Origin: UBA8437 sp963694825
Lineage (GTDB): Bacteria; Planctomycetota; Planctomycetia; Planctomycetales; Planctomycetaceae
Length of the DNA stretch: 44,899 bases
Assembly (NCBI GenBank): GCA_963694825.1
Contig: CAVOEV010000007.1
Coordinates: 1 to 44,899 of the forward strand
Direction of reading: 5' to 3'
Made by a program: the position numbers and the translations under genes. Of the stretch, positions 9,285 through 18,516 are shown piece after piece. The notes beneath the pieces are model-generated. The model saw only the letters and a program-made list of their open reading frames with translations, searched no databases and was not told where the DNA came from. Numbering within the stretch: position 1 is the stretch's first letter; each line of letters begins with the position of its first letter.

Positions 9285-10757
9285 TTAGGCCATGATTTGC
9301 CGAATCGGCTCGGCACCTTCCACTCCGACCAGTTTCTGATCGAGACCATTGAAGAAGTAACTCAGACGGTTTGGATCGAGTCCCATTTGGTTCAGAACGG
9401 TGGCATGCAGGTTCCGGACGTGGAACCGATTCTCGACCGCCGCACTGCCCAATTCGTCGGTCTTGCCCACGCTGACTCCGCCCCGGATGCCGCCTCCAGC
9501 CATCCACATGGTGAAACCATACGAGTTGTGGTCTCGACCGGTTCCCTTGGCGTACTCGGCCGTCGGCTGACGCCCGAATTCTCCGCCCCAGACAATCATC
9601 GTTTTCTCGAACAGGCCGCGCTGCTTCAGGTCCTTGATCAAGCCGGCGATCGGCTTGTCGGTTTCCAGGGCGTGGATGTCGTGGTTGCGTTTCAGGTCAC
9701 CATGAGCGTCCCAGTTGGCGTCGTTGTGGTTGCCGCCGGAATAAACCTGGATAAACCGCACGCCCCGTTCGACCAACCGCCGGGCCATCAGGCACTGGCG
9801 ACCGAAATACGAACTTTCCTTGCGGTCCAGCCCATACGCAGCCTGCGTCTCCTTGGTCTCCGATGCCAGGTCGGTCGCTTCTGGCGCCGACGACTGCATC
9901 TTGTAAGCCAGTTCGTAACTGGCAATTCGCGCGGCCAGGTCGCTGTTGTCGACCCGCCGCACCTGGTGCTCGTTGTTGTAGGCCCGCAACGTATCCAGCA
10001 GCCGACGTTGCATGGAATCGCTGATGCCGTCGGGCCGCTTCAGGTTGAGAATGGGTGAACCCTGGGATCGCATGATCGTCGCCTGAAAACTGGCGGGCAT
10101 GTAGCCGGCCGACCAGTTCTTGGCACCGCTGATCGGCCCACCGCGTGGATCGAGCATCACGACGAACCCGGGCAGGTTCTCATTCTGCGTGCCCAGCCCG
10201 TAGTTGACCCATGACCCGAGGCACGGGCTGCCCGATACAATCTTGCCCGAGTTCATCATCAGCATCGCCGACCCGTGGATCGGACTGTCGGCGGTCATAG
10301 AGTGCAAGAACGCGACATCGTCGACACACGTGGCAAAGTTCGGGAATAGATCGCTGACCCACTGGCCACAATCCCCGTGCTGCTTGAAGTTCCAAGGGGT
10401 CTCGACAATCCGCCCCTTGGCCTTGCGGCCGCCACGACCAAACGTCTTCACATCAATCGTTTTGCCATCCATCCCCTTCATCGCCGGCTTGTAATCGAAC
10501 GTGTCGATGTGACTCGGGCCGCCGTACATGTACAGGAAGATGACACTGGTGGCCTTGGGGTCGAAATGAGGATCCTTGGGCGCCAGCGGATTGACGAACT
10601 TCGTCTTGCCGTCGGCCGCGACAGCCTGCCGGGACAGGAAATCGGAATCGAGCAGACCCGAGAGAGCCAGGCCGGTGAATCCGGCTCCGGTCTCCCAGAG
10701 GAATTCGCGGCGGGTTCGGCCGCAGAAACTGCTGTTCAGGATGTTCGGCTGTGTCAT
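9285..10757 (-). CDS. DUF1501 family Tat-exported protein
   Basis: A 490-aa protein with a Tat signal (TRREFL at residues 15-20, then a hydrophobic core to about residue 47). Family marks are all present: GGPSHIDTFDYKP near residue 85, HSMTADSPIHGSA, RQCLMARRLVERGVRFIQVY, GGEFGRQP, GRDHNSYGF and WMAGGGIRGG. The protein is predicted to fold in the cytoplasm and be exported folded by Tat, perhaps with a bound metal. It lies 59 bp downstream of the DUF1553 gene and 52 bp upstream of the sulfatase gene, all on the minus strand, so one transcript is likely. No strong Shine-Dalgarno is visible before the ATG. The function of the family is not established. Confidence 0.93.
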   Translation of the reverse strand: MTQPNILNSSFCGRTRREFLWETGAGFTGLALSGLLDSDFLSRQAVAADGKTKFVNPLAPKDPHFDPKATSVIFLYMYGGPSHIDTFDYKPAMKGMDGKTIDVKTFGRGGRKAKGRIVETPWNFKQHGDCGQWVSDLFPNFATCVDDVAFLHSMTADSPIHGSAMLMMNSGKIVSGSPCLGSWVNYGLGTQNENLPGFVVMLDPRGGPISGAKNWSAGYMPASFQATIMRSQGSPILNLKRPDGISDSMQRRLLDTLRAYNNEHQVRRVDNSDLAARIASYELAYKMQSSAPEATDLASETKETQAAYGLDRKESSYFGRQCLMARRLVERGVRFIQVYSGGNHNDANWDAHGDLKRNHDIHALETDKPIAGLIKDLKQRGLFEKTMIVWGGEFGRQPTAEYAKGTGRDHNSYGFTMWMAGGGIRGGVSVGKTDELGSAAVENRFHVRNLHATVLNQMGLDPNRLSYFFNGLDQKLVGVEGAEPIRQIMA

Positions 10758-10816
10758 GGCATTACTGAATTGGTGAGGAGAAAGGAAACGTGAAATTCAG
10801 ATCTGCGTCGTGGGCG

Positions 10817-13369
10817 TCAATCCACGTACAGGAACTCGTTGAGGTTCAGGGCCAGCAGGCAGAAGGACTTCAGCGCGGCATCGGCGTTCGCCTTGTCCTG
10901 TGACTGAAACGCTGCGATCAACGACACGCCCCGCTGAACCTCCATATCAGTCGGAGGCCGCTGGAGAGACCGCTTCAACGCCAGGGTGACCTGGGCAACC
11001 GTGTCATTGCCCGCCTGCTTCTTCAGGAATTCGGCAAAGATCCCCGCCTCGCGTTGGCTGAAGACGCTGTTGAGCAGCGCCAGTGACTGGGTGGGTTGCG
11101 TGGTCGTGAAACGAACAGGACAGCTGTTGTCGAGATCCGGCGCGTCAAAGCTCTCGAACATCGGCACAACCAGCGACCGCTTGACATGCACGTAGATGCT
11201 GCGGCGATTCCGATCCGTGGGCGAGGAACTCCCCCAGTTGGCACCCGGTTGGGACTGCCCATGCAAAATCTCCCGAGGAATGATCGTGAACACGCTGGGG
11301 CCGAACATCTTCTTCCGGTTCAGCGCCCCGTTGACGGCCAGCACCGAATCGCGGATCTCCTCGGCCGAAAGCCGGCGCATGTTGTAACGCCAGAAGAGCT
11401 GGTTGGTGGGGTCAGCAGCGAGAGCCTTCGCGTTGCCACGTGACGACATGCGGTAGGTGGACGAGAGCATGATCTGGCGGTGCATCCGCTTCAGCGTCCA
11501 GCCCCCGTCAACGAGTTCGGCAGCCAGCCAGTCGAGCAGTTGAGGATGAGTCGGTTTGCGACCAGCGAAGCCGAAGTTGCTCGAACTGGCCACGATGCCG
11601 CGGCCGAAGTGATACTGCCAAAGTCGATTGGCCATCACGCGTGCCGTCAGCGGATTGCCACGACTGGTGATCCACGCTGCCAAAGCCCGACGCCGATTGG
11701 CCGTGCGGCCGCCCGAGGCGGGTGCATCGATCTTCGGGTCCGGAGGCGAGAGCACCAGCGGGAAACCTGGCTCGACCTTCTCGCCCCGGGCATGGGCATT
11801 ACCACGAATCTGGACAAAAGTTTGCGGTGGCCGGGGTCCGAGTTCCTTGACCACCAGTGCCTGCGAAAAACCCGGGGGTCGAAACTTGCGGAGCTGGTTG
11901 TGACGATCAGTCAGCTTCCGGTACGCCTCAAACTTGTCCTTGGCCAACTTGCCAGGCACCTTCTTGCGGAGAATCGGAACCCGGTTCTGGTCTCGCTTGA
12001 AATCGTCGACCTCGCCCCCTTCGAGCAAGTCCTTGTAGACCGCATTGAGCGCCTGGAGTTCCTTCTGGACGCCGGCCAGGTCGGCCTTGTGCCGGTCGAC
12101 CGCCTTCTTGTTCAGCTCCAATTCGGCAGCGGTCGCAACCGAGACGACACTGGCGTCTTCGACCGAGCGACCCCCACGGGTGCCGTATCGGCGGATGTTG
12201 CGGAAGAACGCAAGCAGCCGGTAGTAATCCTTCTGGGGAATCGGATCAATCTTGTGGTCGTGGCAACGAGCACAACCAACCGTGAGACCAAGAAAGACCT
12301 CCGTGGTTGTGCGGAGGATGTCGTCAAGGTCCTCTAAACGAGACTGCTCGACGTCAACCGGTTCATCCTGCCAGATCCCCAACCGATAATACCCGGTGGC
12401 AATCATGCCATCGGTGGTCACCGTGTCCAATTCATCCCCGGCAAGTTGCTCGGTCGCAAAACGGTCGAACGGCTTGTCACTGTTGAAGGACCGGATCACA
12501 TAGTCACGGTATCTCCAGACATGAGGCTTCGTCCCGTCACGTTCGTAACTGTTGGACTCGGCATAGCGAACCAGGTCGAGCCAGTGGCGCCCCCACTTCT
12601 CTCCGTAGTGAGGGGACTTGAGCAGGCGATCCACGACTTTCGCAAAGGCTCCTGGGGAATCGTCGGACAGGAACGCATCGATCTCCCCGGGCACCGGCGG
12701 CAACCCGGTCAGGTCATACGTTGCGCGGCGCAACAACGCGGTCTTGTTCGCCGGACCTGATGGTGCCAGCTCAGCCTGTTCCAGGCGGGCCAGCACGAAC
12801 CGGTCGATCGGGCTCCGAACCCATTCAGCATCCTGGACCTTCGGTGGTTGTGGACGGGCCACTTTCTGGAAACTCCAGAACGCCTTCGTCTCGGCATTGA
12901 CCTGGGGCGACCTGTTTTCCGACTTGCCAATCTTGCCGGAAAACTCCGGACTGATCGGCAATCCCATCCGGATCCATCGCTTGAGAACTTCAATCTGTTC
13001 GACTGGCAACTTGCCCGAGGGCGGCATTTCATAGCCCTCCAGCTCGTAGTTGATCGCTTCCAGCAGCAAGCTTTTCTCTGGCCGTTTCAGGTTAACCGCG
13101 CGTCCACTGTCACCACCCTTCATCAGTCCGGCACGGTTGTCCAGGTGCAGCCCGCCCTTGACCTTGTTGCCGGAATGGCACTTGAGACAGTTCTTCACCA
13201 GCAGTGGCTTGACCTTGCGGGTGAAAAAATCCACCTGTTCCCGCGAAGACAGGGCGGGATCGGCAGCTTGGATCAACGCCGGAAATGACAGAACTCCGCC
13301 GAGTAGCCAAGCCATAATGACGGAAGGCTTCATGAGCGCGCCCATTCCTGAAGAAGAAATGCGGAACAT
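10817..13369 (-). CDS. PSCyt1-DUF1549-DUF1553 cytochrome-type protein
   Basis: An 850-aa protein. ATG 13369 has GGAG eight bases upstream. An internal ATG at 13333 would start MKPSVIMAWLLGG and give a more typical signal peptide, so either start is possible. Order of parts: signal region to about residue 35; PSCyt1 with CLKCH at 61-65; DUF1549 at about 175-390 with CARCHDHKIDP near its end; a charged helical linker at ~410-480; then DUF1553 (MANRLWQYHFGRG, LSSTYRMSS, LAEEIRDS-like segments). This is the full canonical architecture with two CxxCH heme sites. It heads the run DUF1553-DUF1501-sulfatase and is divergent from another DUF1553 gene across a 373-bp gap. Electron transfer is likely; the substrate is unknown. 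Confidence 0.92.
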   Translation of the reverse strand: MFRISSSGMGALMKPSVIMAWLLGGVLSFPALIQAADPALSSREQVDFFTRKVKPLLVKNCLKCHSGNKVKGGLHLDNRAGLMKGGDSGRAVNLKRPEKSLLLEAINYELEGYEMPPSGKLPVEQIEVLKRWIRMGLPISPEFSGKIGKSENRSPQVNAETKAFWSFQKVARPQPPKVQDAEWVRSPIDRFVLARLEQAELAPSGPANKTALLRRATYDLTGLPPVPGEIDAFLSDDSPGAFAKVVDRLLKSPHYGEKWGRHWLDLVRYAESNSYERDGTKPHVWRYRDYVIRSFNSDKPFDRFATEQLAGDELDTVTTDGMIATGYYRLGIWQDEPVDVEQSRLEDLDDILRTTTEVFLGLTVGCARCHDHKIDPIPQKDYYRLLAFFRNIRRYGTRGGRSVEDASVVSVATAAELELNKKAVDRHKADLAGVQKELQALNAVYKDLLEGGEVDDFKRDQNRVPILRKKVPGKLAKDKFEAYRKLTDRHNQLRKFRPPGFSQALVVKELGPRPPQTFVQIRGNAHARGEKVEPGFPLVLSPPDPKIDAPASGGRTANRRRALAAWITSRGNPLTARVMANRLWQYHFGRGIVASSSNFGFAGRKPTHPQLLDWLAAELVDGGWTLKRMHRQIMLSSTYRMSSRGNAKALAADPTNQLFWRYNMRRLSAEEIRDSVLAVNGALNRKKMFGPSVFTIIPREILHGQSQPGANWGSSSPTDRNRRSIYVHVKRSLVVPMFESFDAPDLDNSCPVRFTTTQPTQSLALLNSVFSQREAGIFAEFLKKQAGNDTVAQVTLALKRSLQRPPTDMEVQRGVSLIAAFQSQDKANADAALKSFCLLALNLNEFLYVD

Positions 13370-13742
13370 TCGAGCCGCTCCATCCTAGCATCCAACACCG
13401 AAAACGGCAGCAACAAGATCGTGCCAACCAGAGGGTTCCAAAACGGACTCGCGGCGTGGCCGGCTTGCGATCCCATGACTGCGGGGGGAGGGGCTACCGT
13501 GGCCGCTGATCCTGTTTTCGGCAAACATCTCGCGTGAAAACCGCTTGGCCACACGTGGTGGCGTTAGGGTTCCGAAGGTGACGTAGCCACTGCGAGCCAG
13601 CACATCGTGCATCTGGAAGTGCCTCGGTCGTTTGAAATATCTCGGGCCCGTTGAAGAACCCTGGCAAGAGTTTTGCAATCAGTGCAAGAGGGGCGACCGA
13701 CACGCAACAGCAGCAGCAGGGCAATTGCTACAATCGGCTCCC
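13370..13742. other. Divergent intergenic region between two DUF1553 cassettes
   Basis: These 373 bp separate two DUF1553 genes reading away from each other, so both cassette promoters should lie here. I find no gene, no convincing sigma-70 pair and no clear operator. Open frames across it are short or simply extend the gene at 13743. The only recognisable piece is CCGTTGAAGAA at about 13649-13659, which resembles a stretch at 4523-4533. Confidence 0.6.
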
Positions 13743-16700
13743 ATGACCCCGCGACGATTTCTACCGATGTTGTTCCTGTTGCTCGCTCCGGTGGCATCGG
13801 CCGCGGACGCACCCCGGATCAGCTTTCCCCGCGATATCCGTCCGATTCTCTCGGAGAACTGTTTCCAGTGCCACGGGCCGGACTCGAAGGCCCGCCAGAG
13901 CGACTTGCGACTGGACATTGCCAGCGCAGCCCTGGACCACGACCCCCCGGTCTTGGTCGCCGGGCAACCCGAGAACAGCGCGGTCTGGCAACGGGTGTCG
14001 AGCCGGGACCCTGATGTCCAGATGCCACCTCCCGATTCCAATCGCCGGCTGACCGGTCCACAACGAGAACTGATCCGACGCTGGATCGCACAGGGCGCCG
14101 AATTCGGCGACCACTGGTCCCTGGTGCCACCGGTCCGCCGGCCGCCACCGGCAATCCCGGCGGCCGATACAGCGGCCAACGCCATCGACGCCTTCATCTT
14201 GGCGCAACTCAGGACCGCGGGGCTGGTGATGTCGCCGACGGCCAATCGTCGAACACTGTTGCGACGCCTGACATCCGACCTGGTCGGACTGCCCCCGACC
14301 GAGCGGGAACTCACCGTGTACCTGTCCGACACCGCTCCAGGAGCCTGGGACCGCGCCGTGGATCGCCTGCTCAATTCGCCCCGCTTCGGCGAACACATGG
14401 CCTGGAACTGGCTTGTGGCCAGCCGCTACGCCGACACCAACGGCTACCAGGGTGATCGGACGCGGGTGATGTGGCCGTGGCGCGAATGGGTGATCAGTGC
14501 CTTCAACGACAACCTGGCCTTCGACAGATTTACTGTCGATCAACTGGCCGGCGACCTGGTTCCCCGTGCCACCCCCGAACAACTGGTCGCCACCGGGTTC
14601 AACCGCAATCACCCGCTCAACGGAGAAGGCGGGCGGATTGCCGAGGAGAACCGGGTCGAATACGTACTGGACCGCACCGACACCACCGCCACCGTGTGGA
14701 TGGCTCTGACACTTGCCTGTGCAAAGTGCCACGACCACAAGTTTGATCCTCTTTCCCAAGAGGAGTACTACCGGTTCTCCGCATACTTCAACAGCCTCGA
14801 CGAATCCGGACGGGTCGACCGGGGAGGCAATGCGAACCCGGTCGCCCGGGTCACAACCCGGGCCCAGCAGACCGATCTGCACGAGATCGATTTCCTGATT
14901 GAACAACAACGAGCGATCCTGGACCGACCGCTGGAAGGCCTGGTCGCTGATCGACGAACGTGGATCACGGGGATCCGCAAGCAGGCCGCCGACAAAATGC
15001 TCGTGGGCTGGCACGCCCTCGTCCCGACCACGGCGAAATCACTGGCAGGAGCCCAGCTCACCCCACAACCGGATCACTCGCTGCTGGTCAGCGGAAAGAT
15101 GGCGGCTGTGGATGATTACGAGGTGCAGGCTGTCGCTCCACCCGGGCCGATTTCCGGATTTCGACTCGAGGCTCTGACCCATCCCAACCTCGGATTTCAG
15201 GGGCCGGGGCGGAAGTCGAATTTCGTAGTGACCCACTTCAGTGTCGCCGTCCACCGAACGGGAGCCAAACCACAGAGTGTGAAATTCGTCGATGTATTGG
15301 CAGACCACAGCGAGGAGTCCTGGAAGGTCGCGGGAGCAATTAACCCATCCAAGGAAACCGGCTGGGGCGTCTGGGACGGGATTCACAAGACCGCCCAGGA
15401 TCGCCAGGCAGTCTTCCGACTGAAGGAAGCGATGGAAATCCCCCGGGGATCAACTCTCGTATTTCGGCTGAAGCAACAATCCCGTTTCAAGGAACACTTG
15501 CTTGGTCGATTCCGGATCTCGGTCACCGGAGTCCCGGGACCCGGCCTGGACACCGCCACGGTCCCACCCGCGGACATCCTGGAGCTGATCGGAAGACCGG
15601 CCGCCAATCTCAACGCCGGCCACCAGAAACGGCTGGCCGAGTTCCATCGCACAACCACCGACATGTTCCGGGCCGCACGCCGGCTGCATTCGATCAACCG
15701 GGCCGCCCGACAACGGTTAGAGGGTGGCATGATCGAGTCGATGGTGATGCGCGACCGCGGAACACCTCGAGACACCCACGTCCTGAAACTGGCCCGTTAC
15801 GACCAGCCCCAAAAGGATGACAAACTGGCACACGGCATCCCGGCTGCACTGCCGGCATTGCCGAAAGGTGCTCCGGCCAATCGCCTCGCGATGGCACGCT
15901 GGCTGGTCGATCCCGGGCACCCGCTGACTGCCCGCGTTGCTGTGAATCGCCTGTGGCAGACATTTTTCGGCACCGGCCTGGTAAAGACCGGCGAGGATTT
16001 TGGGTCGCAGGGTGCCCCGCCCAGCCATCCTGAACTGCTCGACTGGTTGGCGACCGAGTACATCCGCTCTGGGTGGGACACCAAGAGAATGATCCGGTTG
16101 TTGGTCACCAGCACCACCTACCGGCAATCCTCATCGGTCACGCCAGCACAACTCGAGGCTGATCCTTACAACCGCCTGCTGGGTCGAGGATCCCGTCATC
16201 GGTTGCCGGCACACGCAATCCGCGACCAGGCGCTGGCGGTGTCAGGACTGCTGGTCGAAACAATTGGCGGGGCGTCTGTCAAACCGTACCAGCCACCGGG
16301 ACTGTGGGCCGATTTCAGTTTTGGCAAAATTCGGTACTCGGCTGATTCGGGCGCCAAGCTGTACCGCCGTAGCCTGTACACATTCTGGCGACGTTCTCTC
16401 GGCCCACCGAACATGTTCGACGAAGGAACTCGAGATGTCTGCCACGTGACGACGCAGCGAACCAACACACCATTGCATGCCCTGACCCTGCTCAACGACG
16501 TGGCGTTTGCCGAGTCGGCCCGCGTCCTGGCCGAAAGATTGCTTGCGTCCCCCGGCAACGATGCATCACGGTTGAAACGGGCCTTCAGCCTGGTGCTGTC
16601 TCGACACCCTTCTCCCGAGGAACTGCAATTGATCACCTCGTCGTTGAACCGCGCCCGGGCTCACTACCGGGCTCACCCCAAACACGCCATCGCGTTTGGC

Positions 16701-16811
16701 ACCGTCGGTCGTCACCCCCCCCGCGCAAATCTCGACCCAATCCAAGTCGCCGCGTTTGGAGCCGTGGCATCGGTGCTGCTGAACTCCGACGAGGCAATCA
16801 CCCGCGAGTGA
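13743..16811 (+). CDS. PSCyt1-DUF1549-DUF1553 protein with a central inserted domain
   Basis: A 1022-aa protein. ATG 13743 gives MTPRRFLPML and a clean signal peptide ending near residue 22. The frame extends to 13632 but that leader would bury the signal. PSCyt1 carries CFQCH at residues 40-44. DUF1549 (about 145-385) includes LTSDLVGLPPT and CAKCHDHKFDP. A beta-rich insert of roughly 150 residues (about 450-600, for example GFRLEALTHPNLGFQGPGR) resembles a discoidin/CBM-like sandwich, a common planctomycete addition. DUF1553 follows from about 680 (VAVNRLWQTFFGTGL, TSTTYRQSS, LPAHAIRDQALAVSGLL) to the end. It leads the second cassette; the DUF1501 start is 48 bp downstream. Exported heme protein of unknown reaction. 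Confidence 0.92.
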   Translation: MTPRRFLPMLFLLLAPVASAADAPRISFPRDIRPILSENCFQCHGPDSKARQSDLRLDIASAALDHDPPVLVAGQPENSAVWQRVSSRDPDVQMPPPDSNRRLTGPQRELIRRWIAQGAEFGDHWSLVPPVRRPPPAIPAADTAANAIDAFILAQLRTAGLVMSPTANRRTLLRRLTSDLVGLPPTERELTVYLSDTAPGAWDRAVDRLLNSPRFGEHMAWNWLVASRYADTNGYQGDRTRVMWPWREWVISAFNDNLAFDRFTVDQLAGDLVPRATPEQLVATGFNRNHPLNGEGGRIAEENRVEYVLDRTDTTATVWMALTLACAKCHDHKFDPLSQEEYYRFSAYFNSLDESGRVDRGGNANPVARVTTRAQQTDLHEIDFLIEQQRAILDRPLEGLVADRRTWITGIRKQAADKMLVGWHALVPTTAKSLAGAQLTPQPDHSLLVSGKMAAVDDYEVQAVAPPGPISGFRLEALTHPNLGFQGPGRKSNFVVTHFSVAVHRTGAKPQSVKFVDVLADHSEESWKVAGAINPSKETGWGVWDGIHKTAQDRQAVFRLKEAMEIPRGSTLVFRLKQQSRFKEHLLGRFRISVTGVPGPGLDTATVPPADILELIGRPAANLNAGHQKRLAEFHRTTTDMFRAARRLHSINRAARQRLEGGMIESMVMRDRGTPRDTHVLKLARYDQPQKDDKLAHGIPAALPALPKGAPANRLAMARWLVDPGHPLTARVAVNRLWQTFFGTGLVKTGEDFGSQGAPPSHPELLDWLATEYIRSGWDTKRMIRLLVTSTTYRQSSSVTPAQLEADPYNRLLGRGSRHRLPAHAIRDQALAVSGLLVETIGGASVKPYQPPGLWADFSFGKIRYSADSGAKLYRRSLYTFWRRSLGPPNMFDEGTRDVCHVTTQRTNTPLHALTLLNDVAFAESARVLAERLLASPGNDASRLKRAFSLVLSRHPSPEELQLITSSLNRARAHYRAHPKHAIAFGTVGRHPPRANLDPIQVAAFGAVASVLLNSDEAITRE

Positions 16812-16859
16812 TTGCGGAACACAAGTCGTTCCCACGACCCCGTTCACACAAGATTCACC

Positions 16860-18290
16860 ATGCAACCAGTTGTCGATCATCACCAGTTGCAGACTCGTCG
16901 CCGCTTCTTCGGCCGCTCGGCCGTGGGAATCGGTACCGCTGCGCTGGCCACGTTGTTGAACCGGGAGTCGTTGGCCGATCAACTTGTCAGCCACTTTGCC
17001 CCCACTGCCAAGCGGGTGATTTACCTGTTCCAAAACGGGGCGCCCACCCAGGTCGACCTGTTTGACCACAAGCCGCAACTGGAAAAATTTCGCGGCACCG
17101 ACCTGCCCAAGGAGGTCCAGGGAGGCCAGCGGCTGACGACAATGACCCAGGGTCGGTCGCAGAAGATCCTGCCCTCTGCCTGGAACTTTCAGCGTTACGG
17201 GGAGTGCGGAACGCACATCAGCACACTGCTGCCGCACACCGGTTCCATAGCGGACGACATCTGCCTGGTCCGCTCGGCCCACACCGAAGCCATCAACCAC
17301 GCCCCGGCGATCACGTTGTGCTTGACCGGAGCCGAACAGCCCGGACGCCCCAGCTTTGGAGCATGGCTCTCGTACGGACTGGGGCACGAGAGCCAGGAGC
17401 TGCCGACCTTCTGCGTGATGACTTCGCGCGACAAGGAAGCCTCGTGCGGCCAACTCTTCTACGAGTGGTATTGGGGGAACGGGTTCCTGCCTAGCCGACA
17501 CCAGGGAGTGAAATTCCGCGGCTCGGGTGACCCAGTGCTGTATCTCTCGAACCCAGCGGGAGTCGACCGAACACTGCGACGGGGACTGCTGGACGACCTG
17601 GCACAACTGAACCGGCTGCGAGCCCGTGACGTGGGAGATCCAGAGATCCAGGCACGGATTTCCCAGTACGAGATGGCGTACCGGATGCAGGCGTCGGTGC
17701 CTGAACTGACCGATTTGGGCAGCGAACCCAAGCACATTCTCGAGATGTACGGACCCGACGTGGGCCGCCGCGGCTCATTCGCTCACAATTGCCTGCTCGC
17801 CCGCAGGCTGGCCGAACGCGGGGTCCGATTCATCCAGTTGATGCACGCCGGGTGGGACCAGCATGGCAATCTGCCCACACAACTGGCCGTGCAATGTCGC
17901 GATACCGATCAACCTTCAGCGGCCCTGGTCAAGGACCTGAAACAACGGGGACTGCTCGACGAGACGCTGGTGATCTGGGGTGGTGAGTTCGGGCGGACTG
18001 TCTTCTGCCAGGGCGACATGAACAACCGAACGAAGCACGGACGTGACCACCACCCGCGAAACTTCTGCATCTGGATGGCCGGTGGCGGGATCAAGGGCGG
18101 GACGACGTACGGGGAGTCCGATGACTTCAGCTACAACGTGGCCGCCGACGGATTTCATGTCCATGACCTGCAAGCCACGGTCCTGCATTGCCTGGGCATT
18201 GACCACGAGCGGCTGACGTACAAGTTCCAGGGCCGGCAGTTTCGGCTCACCGACGTCCATGGTCGTGTTGTCAAGGAGGTGTTGGCATGA
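16860..18290 (+). CDS. DUF1501 family Tat-exported protein
   Basis: A 476-aa protein. ATG 16860 is chosen over an in-frame TTG at 16812 because it places the Tat motif RRRFFGR at residues 13-19, followed by a hydrophobic core. No obvious Shine-Dalgarno precedes it. The first family motif reads NGAPTQVDLFDHKP, so the Ser-His of GGPSH is replaced by Thr-Gln. The C-terminal motifs GGEFGRT, GRDHHPRNF and WMAGGGIKGG are intact, with a longer loop between EFGRT and GRDH. The end of the gene contains AAGGAGGTG at 18273-18281 and its stop overlaps the next ATG as ATGA. It belongs to the cassette DUF1553, DUF1501, small ORF, isochorismatase-ThuA. Confidence 0.93.
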   Translation: MQPVVDHHQLQTRRRFFGRSAVGIGTAALATLLNRESLADQLVSHFAPTAKRVIYLFQNGAPTQVDLFDHKPQLEKFRGTDLPKEVQGGQRLTTMTQGRSQKILPSAWNFQRYGECGTHISTLLPHTGSIADDICLVRSAHTEAINHAPAITLCLTGAEQPGRPSFGAWLSYGLGHESQELPTFCVMTSRDKEASCGQLFYEWYWGNGFLPSRHQGVKFRGSGDPVLYLSNPAGVDRTLRRGLLDDLAQLNRLRARDVGDPEIQARISQYEMAYRMQASVPELTDLGSEPKHILEMYGPDVGRRGSFAHNCLLARRLAERGVRFIQLMHAGWDQHGNLPTQLAVQCRDTDQPSAALVKDLKQRGLLDETLVIWGGEFGRTVFCQGDMNNRTKHGRDHHPRNFCIWMAGGGIKGGTTYGESDDFSYNVAADGFHVHDLQATVLHCLGIDHERLTYKFQGRQFRLTDVHGRVVKEVLA

Positions 18291-18508
18291 GCGTGGTGGA
18301 AGGCCGACTGGGAGGGGGTGCTCGTGTCCGGGTCGACGGGCTCACTGTGCCTCACCGGATCGACCAAAGTTCGGGCCGACACCTGAACGTCTTCGAGGTG
18401 CCCAAGGGGTCGCACCAAGTACAGATCACACCCTGGCCGGCCGATTGCATGCCTCGGCTCCACGGGACACAATCGATGATGATGACGATCGCTTCTCCTC
18501 TTTCGTGA
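18287..18508 (+). CDS. Small protein of unknown function coupled to DUF1501
   Basis: A 73-aa frame that I do not recognise. Its ATG overlaps the DUF1501 stop as ATGA and lies 5 nt after AAGGAGGTG, an excellent ribosome-binding site. That site also encodes the Lys-Glu-Val near the DUF1501 C-terminus, so part of the match may be coincidence. The TGA is 8 bp before the next gene. The protein begins MSVVEGRLGGGARVRVDG and has a short amphipathic beta-like middle (LNVFEVPKGSHQVQI), no signal peptide, no membrane segment and one Cys. Position and spacing support a real gene in the operon. If it is not translated, it is merely a 226-bp spacer. Confidence 0.55.
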   Translation: MSVVEGRLGGGARVRVDGLTVPHRIDQSSGRHLNVFEVPKGSHQVQITPWPADCMPRLHGTQSMMMTIASPLS

Positions 18509-18516
18509 GGCTCACC

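Noticed and set aside
7763..9295. 510-codon plus-strand open frame opposite the sulfatase
   Set aside because: It is antisense to a gene with clear catalytic motifs and a ribosome-binding site; no recognisable domains.
13706..13720. CAG triplet run upstream of the 13743 gene
   Set aside because: Only a few units; no sign of a functional or expanding repeat.
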